From an uncultured Georgenia sp. (GTDB lineage: Bacteria; Actinomycetota; Actinomycetes; Actinomycetales; Actinomycetaceae), in NCBI RefSeq assembly GCF_937958535.1, contig NZ_CALGNQ010000217.1:1-14365 (forward strand): a stretch of DNA of 14,365 nt, written 5' to 3'. The notes under the pieces are model-generated. The model was not told the DNA's origin, searched no databases, and was given only the letters and a program-made list of their open reading frames with translations. The position numbers were made by a program, and so were the translations under genes. Of the stretch, positions 1-5,785 are shown piece by piece. The number at the start of each line of letters is the position of its first letter. Position 1 is the stretch's first letter.

Positions 1-23
1 GACCCAGCCCACACCACCCGGAC

Positions 24-57
24 AAGGGGCCCGCAGCCACCCGGCTGCGGGCCCCTT
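24..57. terminator. Strong intrinsic-type terminator hairpin
   Basis: A perfect 15-bp inverted repeat (24-38 pairing with 43-57) closes on a 4-base loop, accc. The stem is almost all G:C in its core, with A:T pairs at the base. No T-run follows, which is common for actinobacterial terminators. It probably ends transcription of a gene lying left of the window and insulates the two-component operon that starts at 177. The symmetry means it could act in either direction. Confidence 0.85.
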
Positions 58-110
58 GCGTCACCACGACACCAGCACGGCAGAGGAGACGCAGATCACT
101 CGCGTCGCGG

Positions 111-133
111 CACCGCCGGGTAAAACAACGGTG
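111..133. promoter_or_regulatory. Possible operator inverted repeat upstream of the two-component operon
   Basis: CACCG (111-115) and CGGTG (129-133) form a 5+5 inverted repeat. They flank a 13-base spacer that contains TAAAACAA (121-128), an unusually A-rich island for this sequence. The repeat lies about 44-66 bp upstream of the predicted start of transcription at 177, a usual place for an OmpR-family binding site, so autoregulation is possible. The half-sites are short and could occur by chance. Confidence 0.25.
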
Positions 134-164
134 TGCTCGCGACCCGCTTTCCCGAAGAACCCTT

Positions 165-170
165 TACGAT
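165..170 (+). promoter_or_regulatory. Predicted -10 box TACGAT for the response regulator operon
   Basis: TACGAT matches the actinobacterial -10 consensus TANNNT. It is followed by exactly six bases (171-176) and then the GTG start at 177, so transcription would begin at or next to the first base of the start codon, giving a leaderless mRNA. No recognisable -35 hexamer is seen. The same geometry recurs at other operon heads in the window. Confidence 0.6.
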
Positions 171-176
171 GGCGGC

Positions 177-863
177 GTGACAAACGTACTTCTCGTCGAG
201 GACGATCCGGCGATCGCCGAGCCGCTCGCCCGCGCGCTGACGCGTGAGGGCTACGACGTGCGTGCCTTCGGCACCGGACAGGGGGCGATCGACAACTCCG
301 GCGACGCGGACCTCATCGTGCTCGACCTCGGGCTGCCCGACATGGACGGCCTCGACGTCGCGCGCTGGATCCGCAGCCAGGGGATGACCACACCGATCCT
401 CGTGCTCACCGCACGGGCGGACGAGGTGGACCTCGTCGTCGGCCTGGACGCCGGCGCCGACGACTACGTGACCAAACCCTTCCGGCTCGCTGAGCTGCTC
501 GCCCGCGTCCGCGCACTGCTGCGCCGGGCCGGCGGGGAGCTCACCGACGAGGACGAGCTCTCCGCGCAGGACGTCCGCGTCGACGTCGCCGCCCACCGCG
601 CCTTCCAGGGCAGCCGCGAGCTCCACCTCACCGCCAAGGAGTTCGAGTTGCTCCGGGTGCTGGTGCGGGAGGCCGGTTCCGTCGTTGCGCGCGACGCCCT
701 CATGCGCGAGGTGTGGGGCTCGGACCCCACCGGCTCGACCAAGACCCTCGACATGCACGTGTCGTGGCTGCGGCGCAAGCTCGGCGACGACGCCAACGAC
801 CCCCGCTACATCACCACCGTCCGGGGCATGGGCTTCCGGTTCGAGACGTCCGCAGAGAGCTGA
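177..863 (+). CDS. OmpR/PhoB-family response regulator
   Basis: This is a 228-residue two-component response regulator that should bind DNA when phosphorylated by the kinase encoded just downstream. The receiver domain (about 2-115) has the acidic pair D9/D10, the phospho-acceptor D50 in VLDLGLPDMDG, the switch T78 and the conserved K100 followed by P101. A winged-helix Trans_reg_C domain fills about 127-224 and ends in the typical YITTVRGMGFRF signature. Length is normal for the family. The GTG start at 177 is supported by a -10 box six bases upstream; the ATG at 169 runs into a stop after three codons. The target genes and the stimulus cannot be read from the sequence, and I do not assign a gene name. 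Confidence 0.95.
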   Translation: MTNVLLVEDDPAIAEPLARALTREGYDVRAFGTGQGAIDNSGDADLIVLDLGLPDMDGLDVARWIRSQGMTTPILVLTARADEVDLVVGLDAGADDYVTKPFRLAELLARVRALLRRAGGELTDEDELSAQDVRVDVAAHRAFQGSRELHLTAKEFELLRVLVREAGSVVARDALMREVWGSDPTGSTKTLDMHVSWLRRKLGDDANDPRYITTVRGMGFRFETSAES

Positions 864-865
864 GG
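862..865 (+). promoter_or_regulatory. Shine-Dalgarno GAGG for the histidine kinase
   Basis: GAGG overlaps the TGA stop codon of the response regulator (861-863) and ends five bases before the GTG at 871. It fixes the kinase start and indicates translational coupling of the pair. Confidence 0.65.
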
Positions 866-870
866 CCACC

Positions 871-2196
871 GTGCGTCGTCGTGCCGTGACGATGACGCTC
901 GTGGCGGTCACCGTCGCCGTCCTCCTCCTCGGGGTGCCCCTCGCCATCTTCGGGGGCCTCATGATCTGGGACGCCGAGCGGTCGACGCTCGAGCTGCGCA
1001 CCTCCTCCCTCGCCCGCTCGGTGGAGCGGCGCATCTCCAACGGGGAGGAGCTCGACGAGGCGATGCTGGCGCCGTGGATCGGCGGCGACGTCAACCTCGA
1101 GGCGCGGATCGTCGTCCTGGACCACCTCGGCCGCCGGTTCGTCGGCGGGCCCGACCTCACCGACGAGCAGGTCATCCGCGCCTTCCAGACCACACCGAGC
1201 GGCGCGACCGTGCGGATGGAGATCCGGGCCGCCGAGGTGCAGTGGATGGTGGCGCGCGTCGTCGCCCTCGTCGTCGTCGCCGCCATGCTCGCCATCGGGG
1301 TGAGCGTCCTCGTCGCCCGCAGACAGGCACGCAAGCTCGCCGCCCCGCTCATCTACCTCGCCGCCAGCGCCGAGCAGATCGGCTCCGGGCAGGCCCGACC
1401 CCACCTGCGCAAGTCCGGGATCGAGGAGATCGACCTCGTCGCCGCCGAGCTGGGGCGCACCGCCGACCGCCTCGCCGGCCGCCTCGCCGCCGAGCGGCAG
1501 TTCGCCGCCGACGCCTCCCACCAGCTGCGCACCCCGCTCGCCGCGCTGTCGATGCGGCTGGAGGAGATCCAGGCGATCGCCAAGGACGACGACGTCGCCG
1601 AGGAGGCCCGCATCGCCCTCGAGCTCGTCGAACGGCTCACCGGCGTGGTGGAGGACCTGCTGCGCAACTCCCGGCAGGCGATGGGCGGCACCACCGAGGC
1701 GCTGCGGCTGGAGGAGGTCTTCGCCCAGCAGGCCGAGGAGTGGGCCCCGACCTTCGCCAAGGCCGGCCGCGAGCTCGTGCTGCCGGAGCACTCCGACCTC
1801 TCGGTCCTCGCCACGCCGGGCGCCCTCGCCCAGGTGCTGTCCACCCTGCTGGAGAACTCGCTGAAGTACGGGGCCGGCACGACGACGGTGCGGGCGCGGT
1901 CCTCGGCGTCCGAGCACGGGGTGGTCATCGAGGTCACCGACGAGGGCCCGGGCGTCTCCGACGACATCGCCCCGGACATCTTCGAGCGCAACGTCACCTC
2001 CGGGAAGGGCACCGGGCGGGGGCTGGCGCTGGCCCGCGACCTCGTCGCCGCCGACGGCGGGCGCCTGGAGCTGGCGCAGCGCCGCCCACCGGTGTTCGCG
2101 ATCTTCCTCTCCGCCGTGCCGAAGACCTTCGACCCCGCCGTCGTCCTCCCGCAGGGGTCCCTCGTCTCGATGGGTCGCCGCCGACGCCGCTGGTGA
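871..2196 (+). CDS. Membrane sensor histidine kinase (HAMP, HisKA, HATPase)
   Basis: A 441-residue sensor kinase, partner of the response regulator seven bases upstream. Two membrane segments (about 9-33 and 127-149) bracket a short extracytoplasmic region of roughly 90 residues with no domain I recognise. A HAMP linker (about 150-203) leads to the HisKA H-box DASHQLRTPLAAL with phospho-acceptor H217. The ATPase domain shows the N-box LLENSLKYG (N329), the G1 box DEGPGVS (357-363) and the G2 box GKGTGRGLAL (378-387). The extreme C-terminus adds a tail of about 25 residues ending in a run of arginines and tryptophan. GTG at 871 is chosen because it has an SD and places the first membrane helix at the N-terminus; the open frame continues upstream inside the regulator gene but this is a shadow. 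The stimulus is unknown. Confidence 0.95.
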   Translation: MRRRAVTMTLVAVTVAVLLLGVPLAIFGGLMIWDAERSTLELRTSSLARSVERRISNGEELDEAMLAPWIGGDVNLEARIVVLDHLGRRFVGGPDLTDEQVIRAFQTTPSGATVRMEIRAAEVQWMVARVVALVVVAAMLAIGVSVLVARRQARKLAAPLIYLAASAEQIGSGQARPHLRKSGIEEIDLVAAELGRTADRLAGRLAAERQFAADASHQLRTPLAALSMRLEEIQAIAKDDDVAEEARIALELVERLTGVVEDLLRNSRQAMGGTTEALRLEEVFAQQAEEWAPTFAKAGRELVLPEHSDLSVLATPGALAQVLSTLLENSLKYGAGTTTVRARSSASEHGVVIEVTDEGPGVSDDIAPDIFERNVTSGKGTGRGLALARDLVAADGGRLELAQRRPPVFAIFLSAVPKTFDPAVVLPQGSLVSMGRRRRRW

Positions 2197-2204
2197 GCTC
2201 GCCG

Positions 2205-2221
2205 CGCGCCGCTACGGCGTG
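2205..2221. terminator. Small hairpin between convergent kinase and gtrA genes
   Basis: CGCCG (2207-2211) and CGGCG (2215-2219) pair around a 3-base loop, cta, which is the gtrA stop codon read on the other strand. A G-T wobble and a further C:G pair extend the stem to 2205/2221. It sits in the 15-bp gap between the two stop codons and may act as a bidirectional terminator. The stem is short, so confidence is modest. Confidence 0.4.
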
Positions 2222-2805
2222 ACCGGTTTCCCCGTGAACACGAGGTAGCGGTAGCAGACGTAGCGGAACGCGGTGCCCAGCGCGAGGCCCACGCCGTTGG
2301 CGGCGATGTTGTCGGCGAGCGGGGAGGTGAGGTCGAGCACGTAGTGCGACACGGCCAGCGTCCCGACGGCGATGAGCATGCCGCCCGCGTTCACCAGGAG
2401 GAACCAGCCCAGCTCGCGGCCGCGCTCCGCCCGGCGCGTGTCGGCGAAGGCCCAGTAGCGGTTGCCCAGCCAGGAGACCAGCGTGGCGACGACGACGGAG
2501 ACCACCTTGGCCGTCAGCGGCTTGTGGCCGAGCACCTCGCCCGGACCGAAGCGCAGGAGGTTCATCAGCCCGACGTCGACGACGAAGGCGATGCCCCCGA
2601 CGGTGCCGAACTTCAGCAGCTCCAGCACCCGCTGCTGCCACCGTAGCCACCGCCCGCGCGCCGCGGCGCGGGTCCCGACACCCGTCCCAGGGGCGGGTGC
2701 CAGGTCCGCGTCCCGCTCCAGCTCCTCCACGGGGGCGGCGGGGGAGGAGCCGGGCCGGCCGGCTCCCCGCGCGGGCGGGTCCGCCGCTGCCTGGGACGAG
2801 GTCAC
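2212..2805 (-). CDS. GtrA-family polytopic membrane protein
   Basis: A 197-residue integral membrane protein of the GtrA/DPMS family, associated with moving or using polyprenyl-linked sugars in cell-surface polysaccharide synthesis. A proline/alanine-rich cytoplasmic extension of about 60 residues comes before four predicted membrane helices (about 64-85, 98-116, 132-155, 166-188). Family hallmarks are visible: KFGTVGGIAFVVD in helix 1, GNRYWAF (114-120) after helix 2, and FRYVCYRYLVF (180-190) at the end. The GTG start at 2805 has a TACTCT -10 box six bases upstream. It is divergent from purK with only 33 bp between starts, and convergent with the kinase gene. The substrate sugar cannot be told; GtrA proteins often partner GT2 enzymes, and one is encoded at 13369-14079. 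Confidence 0.9.
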   Translation of the reverse strand: MTSSQAAADPPARGAGRPGSSPAAPVEELERDADLAPAPGTGVGTRAAARGRWLRWQQRVLELLKFGTVGGIAFVVDVGLMNLLRFGPGEVLGHKPLTAKVVSVVVATLVSWLGNRYWAFADTRRAERGRELGWFLLVNAGGMLIAVGTLAVSHYVLDLTSPLADNIAANGVGLALGTAFRYVCYRYLVFTGKPVTP

Positions 2806-2811
2806 CCCCTC

Positions 2812-2817
2812 AGAGTA
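2812..2817 (-). promoter_or_regulatory. Predicted -10 box TACTCT for gtrA-family gene
   Basis: On the minus strand, TACTCT is followed by six bases (GAGGGG) and then the GTG start at 2805. The purine run abuts the start codon with no spacer, so it cannot act as a normal ribosome binding site. A leaderless transcript is the better reading. Confidence 0.55.
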
Positions 2818-2824
2818 TCGGCAG

Positions 2825-2830
2825 TAGGCT
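2825..2830 (+). promoter_or_regulatory. Predicted -10 box TAGGCT for purK
   Basis: TAGGCT matches TANNNT and lies eight bases before the GTG at 2839, predicting a leaderless or nearly leaderless purK mRNA. It is only seven bases from the oppositely directed -10 box of the gtrA gene, so the two promoters must overlap. Confidence 0.5.
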
Positions 2831-2838
2831 CGCGGACC

Positions 2839-4005
2839 GTGGGATCAGTGGTGGCAGTGGTCGGCGGCGGGCAGCTCGCCCGCATGATGCAGCAGGCGGC
2901 GATCCGCCTCGACGTCCGCCTGCGGGTGCTCGTCGAGGCCTCCGACGGCGCGACGGGCCAGGTGGTACCCGACGCCCCGGTCGGGCGGCCCGACGACGCC
3001 GCGGCGGTGCGGGGTATCCTCCCCGGCGCCGAGGTGCTCACCTTCGAGCACGAGCACGTGCCCAGCACGCTGCTCACCGAGCTCGAGGCCGAGGGAGTCG
3101 CCGTCCGCCCCGGCGCCCGCGCGCTGCGCCACGCCCAGGACAAGATCGTCATGCGCACCGCGCTCACCGAGCTCGGGGTGCCCTGCCCGCGGTGGGCCGC
3201 CGTCCGCACCCGGGAGGAGCTCACCGCCTTCGGTGAGGCCACCGGCTGGCCGGTGGTCGTCAAGACCGCCCGGGGCGGCTACGACGGCAAGGGGGTGCGG
3301 GTGGTCGCCCGGGCGGACGAGGCCGCCGACTGGCTCGACGCCCTCGGCCCGGAGGACGCCCTGCTCGCCGAGGAGCGCGTGCCCTTCACCCGGGAGCTCG
3401 CCGTCCTCGTCGCCCGCCGGCCCAGCGGCCAGATCCGGGCCTGGCCGGTGACCCAGACCGTCCAGCGCAACGGCGTGTGCGCGGAGGTCTACGCCCCCGC
3501 ACCCGACCTCGACCCGGCGCTGGCCGACCGGGCCGTGGACGTGGCCACCCGGATCGCCGAGGGGCTCGACGTCACCGGGGTGCTCGCCGTGGAGATGTTC
3601 GAGTACGACACGGACGGGACCGGGCCGAGGGTCGCCGTCAACGAGCTGGCGATGCGGCCGCACAACTCCGGCCACTGGACGATCGACGGTGCCGCGACGA
3701 GCCAGTTCGAGCAGCACCTGCGCGCCGTCCTCGACCTCCCGCTCGGCCCCACCGAACCGCGCGCCCCGGTGAGCGTCATGGTCAACCTCCTCGGCAGCGA
3801 GCTGGCCGACCCGGCCACCGCGCTCGACGAGGTCTTCGCCCGCTGCCCGCGCGCCCGCGTCGAGCTCTACGGCAAGGAGGTGCGGCCGGGCCGCAAGCTC
3901 GGGCACGTCACCGTCTACGGCGAGGACCTCGAGTCGGCCCGTGACGAGGCACGCGCAGCCGTGTCGCTCCTCTACGGGGAGCCCCGGCCCGACCGGCGCA
4001 GCTGA
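2839..4005 (+). CDS. purK: N5-carboxyaminoimidazole ribonucleotide synthase PurK
   Basis: PurK uses ATP and bicarbonate to convert 5-aminoimidazole ribonucleotide to N5-CAIR in purine synthesis; it is a cytosolic ATP-grasp enzyme. The 388-residue product has the N-terminal nucleotide-fold motif GGGQLARMM (9-17), the ATP-grasp lysine region VVVKTARGGYDGKG (139-152), and the catalytic/metal segment NELAMRPHNSGHWTID (268-283), then a C-terminal domain containing GKxVRPGRKLGHVTV-type sequence. Length is typical. The GTG at 2839 is taken from the -10 box spacing; GTG codons at 2848, 2851 and 2857 are in frame and possible, but the last would cut into the first beta strand. The product is used by PurE, encoded next. 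Confidence 0.95.
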   Translation: MGSVVAVVGGGQLARMMQQAAIRLDVRLRVLVEASDGATGQVVPDAPVGRPDDAAAVRGILPGAEVLTFEHEHVPSTLLTELEAEGVAVRPGARALRHAQDKIVMRTALTELGVPCPRWAAVRTREELTAFGEATGWPVVVKTARGGYDGKGVRVVARADEAADWLDALGPEDALLAEERVPFTRELAVLVARRPSGQIRAWPVTQTVQRNGVCAEVYAPAPDLDPALADRAVDVATRIAEGLDVTGVLAVEMFEYDTDGTGPRVAVNELAMRPHNSGHWTIDGAATSQFEQHLRAVLDLPLGPTEPRAPVSVMVNLLGSELADPATALDEVFARCPRARVELYGKEVRPGRKLGHVTVYGEDLESARDEARAAVSLLYGEPRPDRRS

Positions 4006-4159
4006 GACCGGCGAGCGCGTCCAGGAACAGCGGCGCGCCACCGTCACCTGCGCGCGAGCCGACGGGGGCCAGGCACCCGGGGCGCAGGACGGTTCGCCGC
4101 AGCCCCGCGCGGTGCGGCACAGTGGGCACGTCACGCGACGAGCGAGGAGAGGAACGCAG
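4006..4159 (+). other. Noncoding spacer between purK and purE
   Basis: This 154-base stretch holds no gene I can support. It contains not one TA dinucleotide, so it has no TANNNT-type -10 box, unlike the heads of most transcription units here. This suggests purE is read from the purK promoter. The purE frame stays open through it, but the encoded peptide is low-complexity and not PurE-like. A weak stem (CCGTC with GACGG, around 4041-4065) is visible but not convincing as a terminator. Confidence 0.5.
4146..4152 (+). promoter_or_regulatory. Shine-Dalgarno GGAGAGG for purE
   Basis: GGAGAGG, inside the longer purine run GAGGAGAGGAA, lies seven bases before the ATG at 4160. It is the strongest ribosome binding site in the window and fixes the purE start. 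Confidence 0.85.
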
Positions 4160-4681
4160 ATGGACGTCGGGATCGTCATGGGCTCGGACTCCGACTGGCC
4201 GGTGATGGAGGCGGCCGCCGACGCGCTGGAGGAACTCGGCGTCACGCACGAGGTCGACGTCGTCTCGGCGCACCGCATGCCGGAGGAGATGATCGCCTAC
4301 GGCAAGAGCGCCGCCGACCGCGGTCTGCGCGTCATCATCGCCGGCGCCGGTGGCGCCGCGCACCTGCCCGGCATGCTGGCCGCCGTCACCCCGCTCCCCG
4401 TCATCGGGGTGCCCGTCCCGCTGCAGCACCTCGACGGCATGGACTCGCTGCTGTCCATCGTCCAGATGCCGGCAGGTGTGCCGGTGGCGACGGTGTCGGT
4501 GGGCGGGGCCCGCAACGCGGGTCTGCTCGCTGCCCGGATCCTCGCCGCCGGGACCTCCCAGGACGACCTGCGGCTGCGGCAGCGCATGGTGGAGCTGCAG
4601 GAGAACCTGCGCGCGCAGGCCCAGGAGAAGGGCGCCCGGCTGCGGGCCGCGCGCCGCCACACCACCGGCTTCTCGGCCTGA
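4160..4681 (+). CDS. purE: N5-CAIR mutase PurE, class I
   Basis: PurE moves the carboxylate of N5-CAIR to carbon 4 to give CAIR, the step after PurK; class I enzymes are cytosolic octamers. The 173-residue protein shows the substrate-binding start GIVMGSDSDWPVM (4-16), the catalytic histidine H38 in SAHRMPEEM, the loop IAGAGGAAHLPGM (60-72), and LDGMDSLLSIVQMPAGVPV (91-109) followed by VGGARNAGLLAARIL. This is the bacterial class I pattern, consistent with a PurK nearby. The ATG at 4160 follows a strong SD. The C-terminal 20 residues are basic and probably disordered. The stop codon lies within a hairpin shared with convergent galE. Confidence 0.96.
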   Translation: MDVGIVMGSDSDWPVMEAAADALEELGVTHEVDVVSAHRMPEEMIAYGKSAADRGLRVIIAGAGGAAHLPGMLAAVTPLPVIGVPVPLQHLDGMDSLLSIVQMPAGVPVATVSVGGARNAGLLAARILAAGTSQDDLRLRQRMVELQENLRAQAQEKGARLRAARRHTTGFSA

Positions 4682-4698
4682 CGGCCCGCGTCAGCCGA
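4673..4698. terminator. Bidirectional terminator hairpin spanning purE and galE stop codons
   Basis: Bases 4673-4682 pair with 4690-4698 to give nine base pairs with one bulged C, closing on a 7-base loop (ggcccgc). The stem contains the purE stop (4679-4681) and the galE stop on the other strand (4691-4693), with only nine bases between the genes. It can fold in RNA of either strand and probably ends both transcripts. Confidence 0.6.
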
Positions 4699-5671
4699 TC
4701 CGCCGCGGACCCGCCTGCCACGCCTCCCAGGCGCTGGCGATGATCTCGGGCAACCCGTTGGCGGCGCGCCAGCCGAGCACCTCGGCGATCCGGTCGGCGG
4801 AGGCGACGAGCCGCGGCGGGTCGCCCGCCCGCCGCGCGACGACGTCCGCGGTGACGTCCAGCCCGGACACCCGACCGATCTCCTCGATGACCTCCCGCAC
4901 CGACGCGCCACGTCCCGTGCCGACGTTGAACACCGCGGCGGGACGCTCGTCGCGGTCGAGGTGGTCGAGGGCGGCGAGGTGGGCGTGGGCGAGGTCGAGC
5001 ACGTGGATGTAGTCGCGGATGCAGGTGCCGTCGGGGGTGGGGTAGTCGTCGCCGAAGATCGTCGGGCGCTCGCCGCGGGCGAGCCGGTCGAGCACCATCG
5101 GGACGAGGTTGAGGACCGCCGGGTCGCCGAGCTCGGGCCACCCCGCGCCGGCGACGTTGAAGTACCGCAGGCTCGCCGCGCGCAGCCCCCAGGCTCGCTG
5201 GGCCGCGGCGATGAGCCACTCGCCGACGAGCTTCGTCTCGCCGTAGGGGTTGATCGGCCGCGGCGTGGTGTCCTCGGTGACGAGCTCGACGTCCGGCATC
5301 CCGTACACCGCGGCGGAGGAGGAGAAGATCAGCCGGTCCGCGCCGGCCGCCTCCATGGCGGCGACGACGTTCGCCAGCCCGGTGACGTTCTGCTGGTAGT
5401 ACCAGGCCGGGCGCTGCACCGACTCCCCGACCTGCTTGCGGGCCGCGAAGTGGATGACCCCGGTGACGCCCCGCTCACGCATCACGCGCTCGAGCCGCTC
5501 CTGCGCGTCACCCGCCGCGACGTCGAGCTCGACGAGGGTCGCCCGGCCCACCCGGTCGGCGCGGCCGGTCGACAGGTCGTCCACCACGACGACCTCCTCG
5601 CCGCGCTCCTGGAGGAGGCGGACGACATGGGCCCCGATGTACCCGGCCCCGCCGGTGACGATGATGCTCAT
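4691..5671 (-). CDS. galE: UDP-glucose 4-epimerase GalE
   Basis: GalE interconverts UDP-glucose and UDP-galactose, using bound NAD, feeding galactose use or galactose-containing surface glycans. The 326-residue extended short-chain dehydrogenase has the NAD-binding motif TGGAGYIGAHV (6-16), DDLSTG (31-36), FAARKQVGESV (75-85), the catalytic serine in SSSAAVYG (S119) and the YxxxK pair Y143/K147 in NPYGETK. The C-terminal half has RYFNVAGA, DYPTPDGTCIRDYIHVLDLA-type and FNVGTGRGASVREV segments diagnostic of GalE over other epimerases. Length is normal. The ATG at 5671 has a TAGCCT -10 box six bases upstream. No other galactose-pathway genes are adjacent, so a role in envelope polysaccharide is more likely than galactose catabolism; this is inference. 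Confidence 0.93.
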   Translation of the reverse strand: MSIIVTGGAGYIGAHVVRLLQERGEEVVVVDDLSTGRADRVGRATLVELDVAAGDAQERLERVMRERGVTGVIHFAARKQVGESVQRPAWYYQQNVTGLANVVAAMEAAGADRLIFSSSAAVYGMPDVELVTEDTTPRPINPYGETKLVGEWLIAAAQRAWGLRAASLRYFNVAGAGWPELGDPAVLNLVPMVLDRLARGERPTIFGDDYPTPDGTCIRDYIHVLDLAHAHLAALDHLDRDERPAAVFNVGTGRGASVREVIEEIGRVSGLDVTADVVARRAGDPPRLVASADRIAEVLGWRAANGLPEIIASAWEAWQAGPRRIG

Positions 5672-5677
5672 CGCCCC

Positions 5678-5683
5678 AGGCTA
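5678..5683 (-). promoter_or_regulatory. Predicted -10 box TAGCCT for galE
   Basis: On the minus strand TAGCCT is followed by six bases (GGGGCG) and then ATG at 5671, giving a predicted leaderless galE mRNA. There is no properly spaced SD. It lies within the local sequence CTATAGCCT. Confidence 0.55.
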
Positions 5684-5755
5684 TAGCGGCCGGACGCGGC
5701 GGCGGCGCGCACCCGGAGGGACGGGGCGTTACCAGATCGTGATACTCGGGTCGCG

Positions 5756-5767
5756 GTCCCGCGGGAC
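5756..5767. promoter_or_regulatory. 12-bp perfect palindrome, possible operator before acyltransferase
   Basis: GTCCCGCGGGAC is a perfect palindrome lying seven bases upstream of the predicted -10 box at 5774, that is, in the -35/-10 spacer region of the acyltransferase promoter and in the galE/acyltransferase divergent region. The position is right for a repressor site. A GC-rich palindrome of this length could also be fortuitous. Confidence 0.3.
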
Positions 5768-5773
5768 GGTGGT

Positions 5774-5779
5774 TAGCGT
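5774..5779 (+). promoter_or_regulatory. Predicted -10 box TAGCGT for acyltransferase gene
   Basis: TAGCGT matches TANNNT and is followed by six bases (CGATCG) and the GTG at 5786. No SD precedes the start, so a leaderless transcript is predicted. A further AT-rich hexamer GATACT at 5741-5746 could be a second upstream -10. Confidence 0.55.
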
Positions 5780-5785
5780 CGATCG

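Noticed and set aside
811..1917. Minus-strand open frame opposite the histidine kinase
   Set aside because: Gly/Asp/Glu/Leu-rich shadow with no domain or start signals.
3941..4159. In-frame extension of purE into purK
   Set aside because: The added 73 residues have no PurE similarity, overlap purK, and the strong SD sits before ATG 4160.
2845..4278. Long minus-strand open frame (477 codons) across purK and purE
   Set aside because: Shadow of the GC-rich codon structure; no recognisable domain, while both plus-strand genes are well-conserved enzymes.
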